Shown piece by piece: positions 1 to 7,965 of a stretch of 64,000 bases of DNA (the stretch's first letter is position 1; each line of letters begins with the position of its first letter). The notes beneath the pieces are model-generated. The model saw nothing but the letters and a program-made list of their open reading frames with translations. It made no database searches and was not told the origin of the DNA. Origin of the DNA: JBBTCJ01 sp038043285 (GTDB lineage: Bacteria; Planctomycetota; Phycisphaerae; UBA1845). Both the position numbers and the translations under genes were made by a program. The DNA is taken from assembly GCA_038043285.1 (NCBI GenBank), contig JBBTCJ010000007.1, forward strand, positions 1 through 64,000, in the 5' to 3' direction.

Positions 1-94
1 CGTAACACTTCCGGCGGCTGTCGTCTGAGACAATTCCGCTTTCTTTGCTCGCCCGGTTCATGCCGATCTTGAACCGCGAAAGAGGTGAAACGCC

Positions 95-122
95 GATCAG
101 AACCGCGACAGAATGGAGCGGT
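95..122 (+). repeat. Dispersed intergenic repeat, copy 1
   Basis: Variant with the core ACCGCGACAGAATGGAGCGG. Its right half and flank (GGTCCAGCGCC) recur at 62626-62660, more than 60 kb away, which shows that a mobile or recombining unit, not chance, links them. Confidence 0.7.
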
Positions 123-165
123 CCAGCGCCCCGGGACGTGGCGGGGGAACGATACGCCCCCAGTA

Positions 166-193
166 GATCAGAACCGCGACAGCTATGGAGCGG
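166..193 (+). repeat. Dispersed intergenic repeat, copy 2
   Basis: GATCAGAACCGCGACAGCTA followed by TGGAGCGG: the same variant as copy 1, differing by a few bases in the middle. Confidence 0.7.
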
Positions 194-205
194 TGTCTTT
201 TCTTC

Positions 206-232
206 ATCCGTACCGCGACCGTGAGGGAGCGG
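206..232 (+). repeat. Dispersed intergenic repeat, copy 3
   Basis: Consensus form: ATCCGTACCGCGACCGTGAG followed by GGAGCGG. The same string, in either orientation, occurs in at least seven other gaps of this window. Confidence 0.75.
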
Positions 233-352
233 CCCCTCTGAACCCCGAGCGCGAGCGAGCGATGCAGAGCAAGCTCAGCCCGCCAATCCGCCACAGTCAG
301 CGTCACCGCGTGGCACTCACTTCACCACGCCGCGCCGGTCCTTCGACGACCA

Positions 353-3158
353 TCATCCGACAATCGGCCTCCGCCCCAATCCGATCTTCGCCCCGGTCAT
401 CAGCAGAAGCGTCAACACCACCAGCCCCCATTCGGAAACCGTCGGAATGGCCACGAAGCAATCATCCGGACGACCGTCGTGGTTCGCGTCGGTCGACGTC
501 CCATCGGCCATGTCGCATCCATCCGGCACGCCGTTGAGATTGCAGTCCTGGCAAGCCCGATCCCCCGCACACGCGGCCAACTCGCACTCGTCCAACACGC
601 GATCGCCGTCACAGTCGCGGGCGAGACCTTGTAGCACTTCCAGGGAATCTCCCAGACTATTGTTGTTGCAATCCGAATCCACGACTTCGACGACCAGGGG
701 GTGAAGACTCGGAATCAAACTATACCCCGGGCTGTGGATGTCAGCGAACATGGTTCTTCCCTGGCATCCATACCTACCCTCGCAATTCCCGTCTGCGTCG
801 AATGAAAACCGAAACTGGCCACGCGCATCGGCGGAGATTTTAAGTCGAAGCGTGCCGGCATATCGCGACAGACCCGGACCTGGATCATCGGCTCCCAGGC
901 CGCTGGACGTTGTCCCGAAGAACACATAGTAGCCCAAGTCACTGTGCCCGACGCCGGACAAAGGATTTAGCCCGGACAGCACGAAATCCGCCCTGCCCCT
1001 TTGGATATCCACCCCAAGGCTGGGATTGTGATTCAGGCCAAGGCATACTCCGGGTACGCATTGCTGGCTGGGGGGACAGACAAATACATAGCATGACGGG
1101 AACGCGGGCGGACAATCGGCATCCGAAGAGCAGAGGACATCCTCCAGCGGAGCGTCCCAGCCGAGCGGAAGGATGACACCGCCGTCCCCGCTGATCACGT
1201 CTTTGTGCAACTCCAGGGTAGCCTGGTAGCTTCGGAGATACATGAGGTAGGGAGCCCAGCCGGAAACGCGGATCTCGGCTTCCACGATGTCGCCGGGCGC
1301 GGCGGTGAGGCAGTTGGTCGGATCGATCGCCTGGCCGTTGACGGCAACGGCCTCCAACGACACGAGGGGCTGAGGGAATGGAATGACCGCTTCGCAGGGC
1401 TGGCATTCGTCCGGAACGCCGTTTCCGTCGATGTCCTCGGATTGGCGCAGCCAGCCGATTTCCGGGGGAAGATCGCATTCATCAGGACTGCCGTTGGGCT
1501 GACAGTCCATGCTTGTCCCGTCGGCAATGTCGCAATCATCGGGTCGGCCGCTGCGGTTGCAGTCCGTTTCACACTCATCCGGAATGCCGTTCGAGTTGCA
1601 GTCCGCGCTGATCCCGTCGGCGAGGTCACACTCATCCGGCTGGTGGTTGTGGTTACACCCTCCCTCGCACTCATCCGGCACGCCGCTACCGTCGCAGTCG
1701 GCGCTCGTGCCGTCGGCGAGGTCACACTCATCCGGTTGACGGTTGTAGTTGCAACCTCCCTCGCACTCATCCGGCACGCCGTTCGCGTTGCAGTCGGCGC
1801 TGGTTCCATCTGCGAGATCGCAATCATCGTGTCGGCCGTTGTGGTTGCAGTCGGCTTCGCACGCGTCGTTGACGCCGTTGCCGTTGCAGTCCGGCTCGTT
1901 TGCGTACCACGCGATCTTGTCGTCATAGGAAGACGCCGACAAAACGTCCATGTCGCCGTCGCGGTCCAGGTCCGTGGCAAAAACAGATTGAGCGCCGCGC
2001 GCGTTGCTTGTGATGATCGTTTGGTTGCCAAAGTTTCCCAGCCCGTCGGTGTTCTCGTACCACGCGATCTTGTGGTCATAATAAGACGCCGAAAGGACGT
2101 CGATGTCTCCGTCGCCATCCAGGTCCACGGCGAAGACCGAGATGGGATAATCCACCGTAGCAGTGATGATCCGCTGCCCGCCGAAAGTTCCCAGCCCATC
2201 GGTGTTCTCGTACCACGCGATTTTGTCATCGCCCTCAGACGCCGACAAGACGTCGACGTCCCCGTCGCCGTCCAGGTCCGCAGCAAAAACATCCCAAGCC
2301 CGATCCGCAACGGTAGAGATGACCCTCTGCCCACCGAAAGTTCCGAGCCCGTCGGTGTTCTCGTACCACGCGATCTTGTCGTCATAAAGGGACGCCGAAA
2401 GGACNNNNNNNNNNNNNNNNNNNNNNNNNNNNNNNNNNNNNNNNNNNNNNNNNNNNNNNNNNNNNNNNNNNNNNNNNNNNNNNNNNNNNNNNNNNNNNNN
2501 NNNNGTCGATGTCTCCGTCGCCATCCAGGTCTGCGGCAAAAACCGAGGCGGCATAGTTCACCGTGGCAGTGATGATCCTCTGCGAACTGAAAGCCCCCAG
2601 CCCATCCGTGTTCTCGTACCACGCGATCTTGTCGTCAGAGGCGGACGCCGAAAGGACGTCGATGTCTCCGTCGCCATCCAGGTCTGCGGCAAAAACCGAG
2701 GCGGCATAGTTCGCCGTGGCAGTGATGACCCTCTGCCCACCGAAAGTCCCCAGCCCATCCGTGTTCTCGTACCACGCGATCTTGTCGTCGTAGGATGACG
2801 CCGACAAAACGTCGGAGTCACCGTCACCATCGAGGTCCGCGGCGAAGACCGATGTAGCCCAGTACGCCGTGGTGGTGATGATCCTCTCCGAACTGAAAGC
2901 CCCCAGCCCATCGGTGTTCTCGTACCACGCGATTTTGTCATCGCTCTCAGACGCCGACAAGACGTCGACGTCCCCGTCGCCGTCCAAGTCTGCGGCAAAG
3001 ACCGAAAGGGCCCACTCTGCGGCAGTCGAGATGACTCGCCCTTCCGAGAACCGGCGTTCACATTCCGGCGGGTCGGCTTGGGCATGACAAAGTGTCGTTG
3101 GGAGCAATCCCAATCCGAGCGTAACGACAAGCCAGGAGATATTGCGAAAGGTCAACAC
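353..3158 (-). CDS. Secreted FG-GAP/VCBS-repeat protein with IPTL-CTERM anchor
   Basis: Large secreted surface protein of about 900 residues if the scaffold gap adds nothing. GTG at 3158 is chosen because GAGGGGGG lies five bases upstream and a signal peptide (LVVTLGLGLLPTTLCHAQA) follows directly. Then come at least seven 51-residue repeats with DLDGDGD calcium loops and KIAWYENTDGLG (FG-GAP/VCBS beta-propeller type). Next is a block of Cys-Asn-Gly repeats (DCNxNGxPDEC, thrombospondin-3-like), a beta-rich Cys-containing domain, and a C-terminal IPTVSEWG motif with a hydrophobic helix and basic tail. That ending is the IPTL-CTERM sorting signal, known to be handled by exosortase H-type enzymes; an exosortase lies at 60873-61502. 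The reading frame differs by one on the two sides of the 100-N gap, but is restored if the gap is zero or a multiple of the 153-bp repeat. Substrate unknown. Confidence 0.85.
1905..3047 (-). repeat. 153-bp tandem repeats encoding the FG-GAP units
   Basis: Near-identical 51-codon units, each containing the codons for KIAWYENTDGLG and DLDGDGD. Sequence identity between neighbours is high at the nucleotide level, suggesting recent expansion or gene conversion. The scaffold gap falls exactly at a repeat junction, as expected when short reads cannot resolve copy number. Confidence 0.85.
2405..2504. other. Assembly gap (100 N) inside the tandem repeat
   Basis: Exactly 100 N. The left flank ends GAAAGGAC and the right begins GTCGATGTCTCC; the same string without interruption occurs at 2095-2110 and again near 2655. 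The true missing length is therefore probably 0 or a multiple of 153 bp. Confidence 0.95.
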
Positions 3159-3409
3159 GGCTTCCCCCCTCGATGTGAGCGTCCGGAACAAAATCAACCC
3201 CTCCGTTCGATGAGCCGGCGGGAACGGCTTCGCAGTGTCATTCTACCCAATTGCCCCGTCGCAACACAAGCCTTTTCGCCGCCAAACGAGAAGAACCCAG
3301 CCAATCTGCCGAAAAACTTCCGTGGGGCCGCTTGAGGAGTCGCATTGCGTCTCGGTTGTTCCGCCTCCTGGTGCGGCCTAGAATCGGTGGGCGAGCTTGA
3401 GTGCCGTGT

Positions 3410-4279
3410 ATGGATATGACGAGATTGACCGCTGCCGACGATGCGAAGTTGACCGGCGGGTCTTCCGCGCCCACGCCCTCCGGCGATCACCCCCTCGAAG
3501 TCGCCGCCCGGCACGGCATCGGACCCTTGAGTCCACTGGCCAAGGAGGTCTGGCACGGCCAGGCGACGCCCTGCGTCTCCTGCGGACAACTCGCCCACCG
3601 CAACGCCACCGCCTGCGACCATTGCGGGCAGGACCTCGGCGACGAAATGCTGGAGAAGATGCGTGCCCACGCGGGCCCGTGGTACGTCCTCGAGCACGTC
3701 CGCCCCTTCCCCGGCGTGTCGCTCGAGCGGATCATCCTCCAGATTCGCCGCGGCGTGCTGACTGAAACGTCCATCGTCCGCGGGCCGTCCACCGAGTATC
3801 AATGGCGCTTCGCCGTCGAGACCCCCGGACTGTGCCGCTTCTTCGGCAAATGCTGGCACTGCCAGGGCTTGGTGTCATACTCTGACACTTACTGCCCGGC
3901 CTGCCTCTCGCACCTGACCTTCGAACGACCCCGACCCGTCGCCCCGACCCCGGCCTCACCCACACCGACGACTCCGGCTTCAACCACGCCGACGCCGGGC
4001 GCCACGGGCGGCTTGTCCGCGAGTGCCGAGGCAGACACGTTGCTCGCGCCATCCAACCGCGGCATTCCCACAGCACCGGTGGCCGTAGCCGGCTCTTCGG
4101 TCGCGTCGCCCGCGGCGGAACTGCAACGACTGGCCAGCGTCGTCCTCGCCGTCGAAAAACAGTCGGCCCCGTCGGCCTCACCGGATCGCTCGACGTCCAG
4201 CCGCCTGGTGTGGATGATCCTCGGGGTGGCCGCGATCGTGCTCACTTTCGTTCTCATCGCCGTCAGCCTGCGCCGCTGA
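3410..4279 (+). CDS. Double zinc-ribbon, C-terminally anchored membrane protein
   Basis: About 289 residues; a GTG at 3401 in the same frame is an alternative start and no strong ribosome site separates them. Two zinc-ribbon-like Cys pairs are visible: CVSCG...CDHCG (about residues 55-75) and CWHCQ...CPAC (about 145-165). Between them is a stretch (WYVLEHVRPFPGVSLERI to YQWRFA) resembling GYF-like domains seen in planctomycete membrane proteins. A long Pro/Thr/Ser/Ala linker and one hydrophobic helix (MILGVAAIVLTFVLIAV) at the very C-terminus follow, so the ribbons should face the cytoplasm. Function unknown; a scaffold or signalling role would be a guess. It stands alone, divergent from the IPTL-CTERM gene. 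Confidence 0.75.
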   Translation: MDMTRLTAADDAKLTGGSSAPTPSGDHPLEVAARHGIGPLSPLAKEVWHGQATPCVSCGQLAHRNATACDHCGQDLGDEMLEKMRAHAGPWYVLEHVRPFPGVSLERIILQIRRGVLTETSIVRGPSTEYQWRFAVETPGLCRFFGKCWHCQGLVSYSDTYCPACLSHLTFERPRPVAPTPASPTPTTPASTTPTPGATGGLSASAEADTLLAPSNRGIPTAPVAVAGSSVASPAAELQRLASVVLAVEKQSAPSASPDRSTSSRLVWMILGVAAIVLTFVLIAVSLRR

Positions 4280-4517
4280 GCCGCGCCGCCGTTTCCCGGT
4301 ACAGACCATCGCCCATTCGCATGGACGTCGTCGTCGCCGCCCGGGACAAGGTTGTCGTCGCCGTCGAGGGCGGCGCGTTCGATGACCACCGGCCCATCGG
4401 GGCGCGAGCGAGCGGATGGGCTTCGGCACTGTGCCTCGCGGCCAAGGGGATTCCACTGAAACGGGCGATGTCGAGGCGATCCGCCCGCATGGCGCTGATT
4501 GTTGAAAGGATGCACGT

Positions 4518-4736
4518 TCACGGCTCCCGCGTTCGCTCCGCCGGATTCGCCTGCAACCCACGTCCGGCGTCTTCATGGGCAATGCCGAGGATCAAGGCGA
4601 CGCCGACGCCGAGGATGGTGAAGACCAGTTCCTCGCTGACGGACAAGCCGAACTCCGCAGCGAAGGCCGCGACCACCGTGGCCAGCGCCACCCGCACCTT
4701 CCTCGACGCCAGCGGACCCCACCATCGTCTCGACAT
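4518..4736 (-). CDS. Small membrane protein, two hydrophobic helices
   Basis: A 72-residue protein beginning MSRRWWGPLASRKVRVALA, with hydrophobic segments ALATVVAAFAAEFGL and EELVFTILGVGVALILGI, then a charged tail (HEDAGRGL). The start is well supported: AGAAGGAG lies six bases before the ATG. The helix-amphipathic-helix pattern resembles small phage or plasmid-type membrane proteins (holin-like), but I cannot name a family. A longer frame extending upstream to 4913 is rejected because its extra residues are Pro/Arg-rich and lack a ribosome site. No clear operon partner. Confidence 0.65.
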   Translation of the reverse strand: MSRRWWGPLASRKVRVALATVVAAFAAEFGLSVSEELVFTILGVGVALILGIAHEDAGRGLQANPAERTREP

Positions 4737-5049
4737 CGGATTCTCCTTCTGCGCATTTACGATGAGCACGTTTTGACCCGAGGCCTGCGCGCTCGACGAA
4801 GGACGTTCCGGGCGCGGTTGCGCTTCCGCTCCGTCATCAGGTTCCGGGGCGTGCTCCCCGCCGGAGGCCCGCCGCGCGGCGGGCCTCCGACGGGTTCGCG
4901 GGGGCGGGAGCAAGGAAGACCAAGGCCATGATGAATGCGGAATGCTGAATGAGAATCAACAATGGAGAAACGCCGCAACGCATTGTGCATACCCCATTCG
5001 CAATTCCGCATTTCGCATTCATCATTCTGCATTTCGTATTCGCCGTTGG

Positions 5050-5076
5050 CCGCTCCCTCACGGTCGCGGTACGGAT
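5050..5076 (-). repeat. Dispersed intergenic repeat, copy 4
   Basis: CCGCTCCCTCACGGTCGCGG then TACGGAT, the exact reverse complement of copy 3's core. Confidence 0.75.
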
Positions 5077-5093
5077 GGAAGAAGAAACGACGT

Positions 5094-5120
5094 CCGCTCC
5101 CTCACGGTCGCGGTACGGAT
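5094..5120 (-). repeat. Dispersed intergenic repeat, copy 5
   Basis: A second identical inverted core only 17 bp after copy 4, making a direct tandem pair. Confidence 0.75.
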
Positions 5121-5175
5121 TTACATTCTTCATTCTACATTCCTCATTCCGCATTCCGCATTCGCCATTCTCCTC

Positions 5176-6552
5176 TTACGCCGCCTTGGATGCTCGTCGC
5201 GCTTTCCGTCGCCACAGGTAATACACGGGTTGTGAGCCGATCAGGCCGCGGAAGGTCTGGGCGAGCAACTCCGGCGACTGCCGCTGGACCCGGTGTGCAC
5301 CTCCGCCGGTGGTGGCGGCGTACCAGCGGTACACGACGCGGGAGACGATTTCACGCACGCGGCGTTGGCGACAGACGGCGGAGACGAACTCGGAGGCCTG
5401 GGGATCGACGCCCAGCGCGTCCAGCCGGTCGACGGCTTGGCGGCGATCGGCGCTGATCTGATATTGTCCGATGCGAGTCATGCCGGCGCGTTCGAAGACG
5501 GGGTTGAACTCGCCCATGTCCGCGAGGCACTCGACGTAATCGGTGCCGACCCGAGGGAGGGTTTTACGCACCAGTTGGTGTCCAAGTCCACAGCCGCGAA
5601 GGTCGGGATGGACGACGAGCCGGCGGAGGATCCGCAACGACCGGTTGACCCGCGCAGGGTGGCGCGAGAACCATCCCTGCGTCGCCTGGTTCCGCAGCGA
5701 GAGTTCGAGCGGGGCGTGGGAATAGACGACGATGGCGATCGGCTCGGCGGCGTCCTTCATCACGAAGACCTGATCCACGAAGCCCAGTTCGCCGGTGCGG
5801 CGGTAGTGCATGGCCGCGAAAGGTCCGTAATCGCGCTTGCCTCCGCGGACGATCCGCAAACCGGTCCTCAGGCTGAACGGCTTCTCGGGGCGCACGACGG
5901 GATGGGTAAGGATCGCGTGGCCGAGGTCATCGAGTCGCAGCAGCGCGTCCGGCTGAAGGTCGGGAAGCAAGTCCTCGTTGCTGCAAGCCACCACGACGGA
6001 CAGGTTTCGGCGCGAGACGAGCTTTCGCATGTTGTAGCTGACGGCCTTGGCCAGCCGGCGATGTAGTCCGGAACAGAACTCATCGCACAGCAAGGGGGCG
6101 GTCGCGCGGGTTCGGGAGTGGCAGGCGATGGCTTTCGCCAATCGGGCGCGGAACTGTTCGCCATCGGAGAGGGCGCCAAAGGGGCGGACCCAGAGGCGAG
6201 GCTCACCCAGGCCGCAGGCGGTGAGCAATGCGGCTGCGTCCGCGAGGCCGGCCCAGGGGGCGACCTGGTCGATGACGGCCTGGTCGGCCGCGAACGCGAC
6301 GTTTCCGACGACCACAGCGAACGGAAATTGTTCAGCAATTTTTAACAGGGTGGTGGATTTTCCGCCGCCCGACGGGCCGACGATGGCGACCAGCCTTCCG
6401 GGCATCAGCGGGAGGGGCGCGGTTGCATCGTGGGCCCGAGGGCTGGCGGCGTCAGCCAGCCCGAATCGCAGTGCTACGGCGGCGGTTCTGGCGGAAACGG
6501 GGCCGGTAGCCGGGGGGTGGGATGGCCTGAATTGTACGGCGGGCGTCACCAT
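5176..6552 (-). CDS. ABC-type ATPase fused to GNAT-like acetyltransferase (COG2401-like)
   Basis: A 458-residue protein. ATG at 6552 is chosen because TTGGAGG lies five bases upstream; a TTG six codons earlier is less likely. The N-terminal half is an ABC ATPase: Walker A GPSGGGKSTT near residue 60, signature LSDGEQFRARLAKA near 160, Walker B-like LLCDEF following. The C-terminal half carries a GNAT-like stretch (LVVHPDLRGCGLGHQLV), the acetyl-CoA-binding signature. This architecture matches the group described as ABC-type ATPase fused to a predicted acetyltransferase; there is no membrane segment, so it is not a transporter. The biochemical role of that group is not settled. It has its own strong promoter (6589-6616) and sits beside an IS110 element. 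Confidence 0.8.
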   Translation of the reverse strand: MVTPAVQFRPSHPPATGPVSARTAAVALRFGLADAASPRAHDATAPLPLMPGRLVAIVGPSGGGKSTTLLKIAEQFPFAVVVGNVAFAADQAVIDQVAPWAGLADAAALLTACGLGEPRLWVRPFGALSDGEQFRARLAKAIACHSRTRATAPLLCDEFCSGLHRRLAKAVSYNMRKLVSRRNLSVVVACSNEDLLPDLQPDALLRLDDLGHAILTHPVVRPEKPFSLRTGLRIVRGGKRDYGPFAAMHYRRTGELGFVDQVFVMKDAAEPIAIVVYSHAPLELSLRNQATQGWFSRHPARVNRSLRILRRLVVHPDLRGCGLGHQLVRKTLPRVGTDYVECLADMGEFNPVFERAGMTRIGQYQISADRRQAVDRLDALGVDPQASEFVSAVCRQRRVREIVSRVVYRWYAATTGGGAHRVQRQSPELLAQTFRGLIGSQPVYYLWRRKARRASKAA

Positions 6553-6588
6553 GTCGGCCTCCAAGAGCAACCTAACACAACCCTAACT

Positions 6589-6616
6589 ACTATAGCACGG
6601 AAAAATTGTCTGTCAA
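6589..6616 (-). promoter_or_regulatory. Sigma-70-type promoter for the ATPase/acetyltransferase gene
   Basis: Read on the minus strand: TTGACA (6616-6611), a 16-bp spacer, then TATAGT (6594-6589). Predicted transcription start about 30 bases before the ATG at 6552. It lies in an unusually AT-rich patch. Confidence 0.7.
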
Positions 6617-6710
6617 TAGTGGGGGAGATTTTTTTGGGGGTGGGTCGTCGGGCCTTCGGGGGCAGAAAACCGGATCGGAGGGTGGATGGGGGGAGCGACT
6701 GTCTTGATTG

Positions 6711-7676
6711 TCAAGCTTGGACAAGAGCTGTTCTCCAAGGGGTTTTGGTGCGGAGGATGGCGTTGAGCATGACCAGCAGCTTGCGTATGCAAGCCACCAG
6801 AGCGAGTTTCTTGACTTTGCCGGCGGCGAGGAGTTTTTGATAGTGATTACGGATGACCGGGTTGTGGCGGGTGGCCACCAGGGCGGCCATATAGAGGGCG
6901 GAACGGACGATTTTCCGGCCTCCCCAGGTGGTTCGTTTCCCGCGCATGGTCCCGCTGTCGCGGTTGATCGGAGCGACGCCGACCAGCGCGGCGGCGGCTT
7001 GACGACTGATGTCGCCCAGTTCCGGCAGGCAGGCCAGGAGCGTTCGTGCCGTTTGCGTGCCGACTCCTGGAACGCTGGTGAGCAGCGTTTCCTTTTCCTT
7101 CCAACAGGGACACTGTTGGATGAGTCCGTCGAGTTCGTCATCGATGGAGTCGATTTGTTTCTTGATGACCGTCAGGACGGCTTTGATGCTGGATTTGACC
7201 TTGGCGGCAGTGGCTTGAGCCAATCGGTTGGTTTCCGCCGTTCGCAGTTCAATCAGTTGACGACGACGCGTCAGCAGATCGACGAGCGCCGATGCTTGCG
7301 CATCGGGCAGCGGGCGGAGCACCGGGTTGATGCTGGCGCCGAAGCGAGCGAGGACGGCGGCATCGATGGCGTCGGTCTTGGCCAGAATGCCGACGGCTCG
7401 AGCGAAGTCGCGAACCTGGCGCGGATTGACCACCACGACGGGCAACCCCGCGGCGGCCAGCGAGGCGACGACGGCGCGCTGATATCCCCCGGTAGATTCC
7501 AGCACGATCAAACGAGGCGCCAGATCGGCAAGCCAGGCGATCATCGCGGCGTGGCCCTTGGGATCATTGTCAAACGAGTCGGCGACGCCGCTCTGAACCG
7601 GCAGACAGGCGACATCGAGGCGGGCCTTGCTGATGTCGATGCCGACGACGGGCGATGTGGAATCAGACACGATCAT
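6711..7676 (-). CDS. IS110-family transposase
   Basis: A 321-residue DEDD-type recombinase. ATG at 7676 has AAGGAAGGGA directly upstream. The N-terminal RuvC-like domain shows D14 (VGIDISK), E60 (VLESTGGY), D102 and D105 (KTDAIDA). The C-terminal Transposase_20 domain shows SVPGVGTQTARTLL (helix-hairpin-helix) and the catalytic Ser of the RDSGTMRGKR stretch at about residue 241. Length and order are normal for an intact IS110 enzyme. IS110 elements lack terminal inverted repeats and carry a non-coding end that makes a bridge RNA; here the candidate end is upstream of the gene (7677-7930). Confidence 0.92.
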   Translation of the reverse strand: MIVSDSTSPVVGIDISKARLDVACLPVQSGVADSFDNDPKGHAAMIAWLADLAPRLIVLESTGGYQRAVVASLAAAGLPVVVVNPRQVRDFARAVGILAKTDAIDAAVLARFGASINPVLRPLPDAQASALVDLLTRRRQLIELRTAETNRLAQATAAKVKSSIKAVLTVIKKQIDSIDDELDGLIQQCPCWKEKETLLTSVPGVGTQTARTLLACLPELGDISRQAAAALVGVAPINRDSGTMRGKRTTWGGRKIVRSALYMAALVATRHNPVIRNHYQKLLAAGKVKKLALVACIRKLLVMLNAILRTKTPWRTALVQA

Positions 7677-7935
7677 TCCCTTCCTTGCCAATGCGGACTT
7701 GCCCGAAGGCAGGGGTCCATGCGACTGTTCGGGATGCGACCGAGATGGGCCGGACCGGGATCCAGCTCCCCCACGGCGTTTTCCGCCTGGGGGGGATCGA
7801 TCTCGCGATCCGGCCGGTGCGGGGACGGCTCCGCTCCGCTCCGCCGCCCCCGCACCGATGACCGCCACATCCGGTGGCTTCATCCGAGAACAGGATGACC
7901 TAGAGCATCGCTTCTTGGCAAGATACAAGGGGTTG
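7677..7935 (-). ncRNA. Candidate bridge RNA region of the IS110 element
   Basis: Non-coding and strongly structured on the transposase strand. One hairpin (7856-7816) has 14-bp arms GGTGCGGGGGCGGC and GCCGTCCCCGCACC whose single non-Watson-Crick pair is G-U only when read on this strand. A second hairpin (7796-7767) pairs TCCCCCCAGGCG with CGCCGTGGGGGA around an internal loop. IS110 elements are known to encode a bridge RNA in this position with loops that pair to target and donor. The loops here have not been matched to target sequence. Confidence 0.45.
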
Positions 7936-7965
7936 AACGACGGCGCGATTCGCGTTGACGAAAGA

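Larger units (their letters stand above)
1..352. other. Intergenic, carries three dispersed-repeat copies
   Basis: I see no credible gene here. Translations are Arg/Pro/Ser-rich and lack any family motif. The stretch lies downstream of the IPTL-CTERM gene and holds three copies of the dispersed intergenic repeat listed separately. Confidence 0.6.
4737..5175. other. Intergenic, repeat-rich
   Basis: No credible gene. It holds an AT-richer patch with many variants of GCGGAATG/CATTCCGC (about 4925-5040 and 5121-5170), and two inverted copies of the dispersed repeat between them. The CATTCCGCATT motif recurs near 30551 and 52440. Confidence 0.6.
6700..7935 (-). mobile_element. IS110-family insertion sequence (ends approximate)
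   Basis: Defined by the transposase plus its structured non-coding upstream segment. The boundaries are estimates: no terminal inverted repeats are expected, and the target cannot be fixed without comparison to an empty site. It sits between two unrelated minus-strand genes. Confidence 0.65.

Noticed and set aside
1205..2572. Long plus-strand open frame opposite the FG-GAP protein gene
   Set aside because: It is an antisense shadow of the repeat-encoding gene. Its Val/Arg-rich sequence has no motif or ribosome site.
4280..4517. Possible small gene between the zinc-ribbon and small membrane protein genes
   Set aside because: No frame has a ribosome site or recognisable motif.
4925..5170. CRISPR-like array from the CATTCCGC/GCGGAATG repeats
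   Set aside because: Repeat units are irregular, overlapping and without spacers of constant length. No cas gene is nearby.
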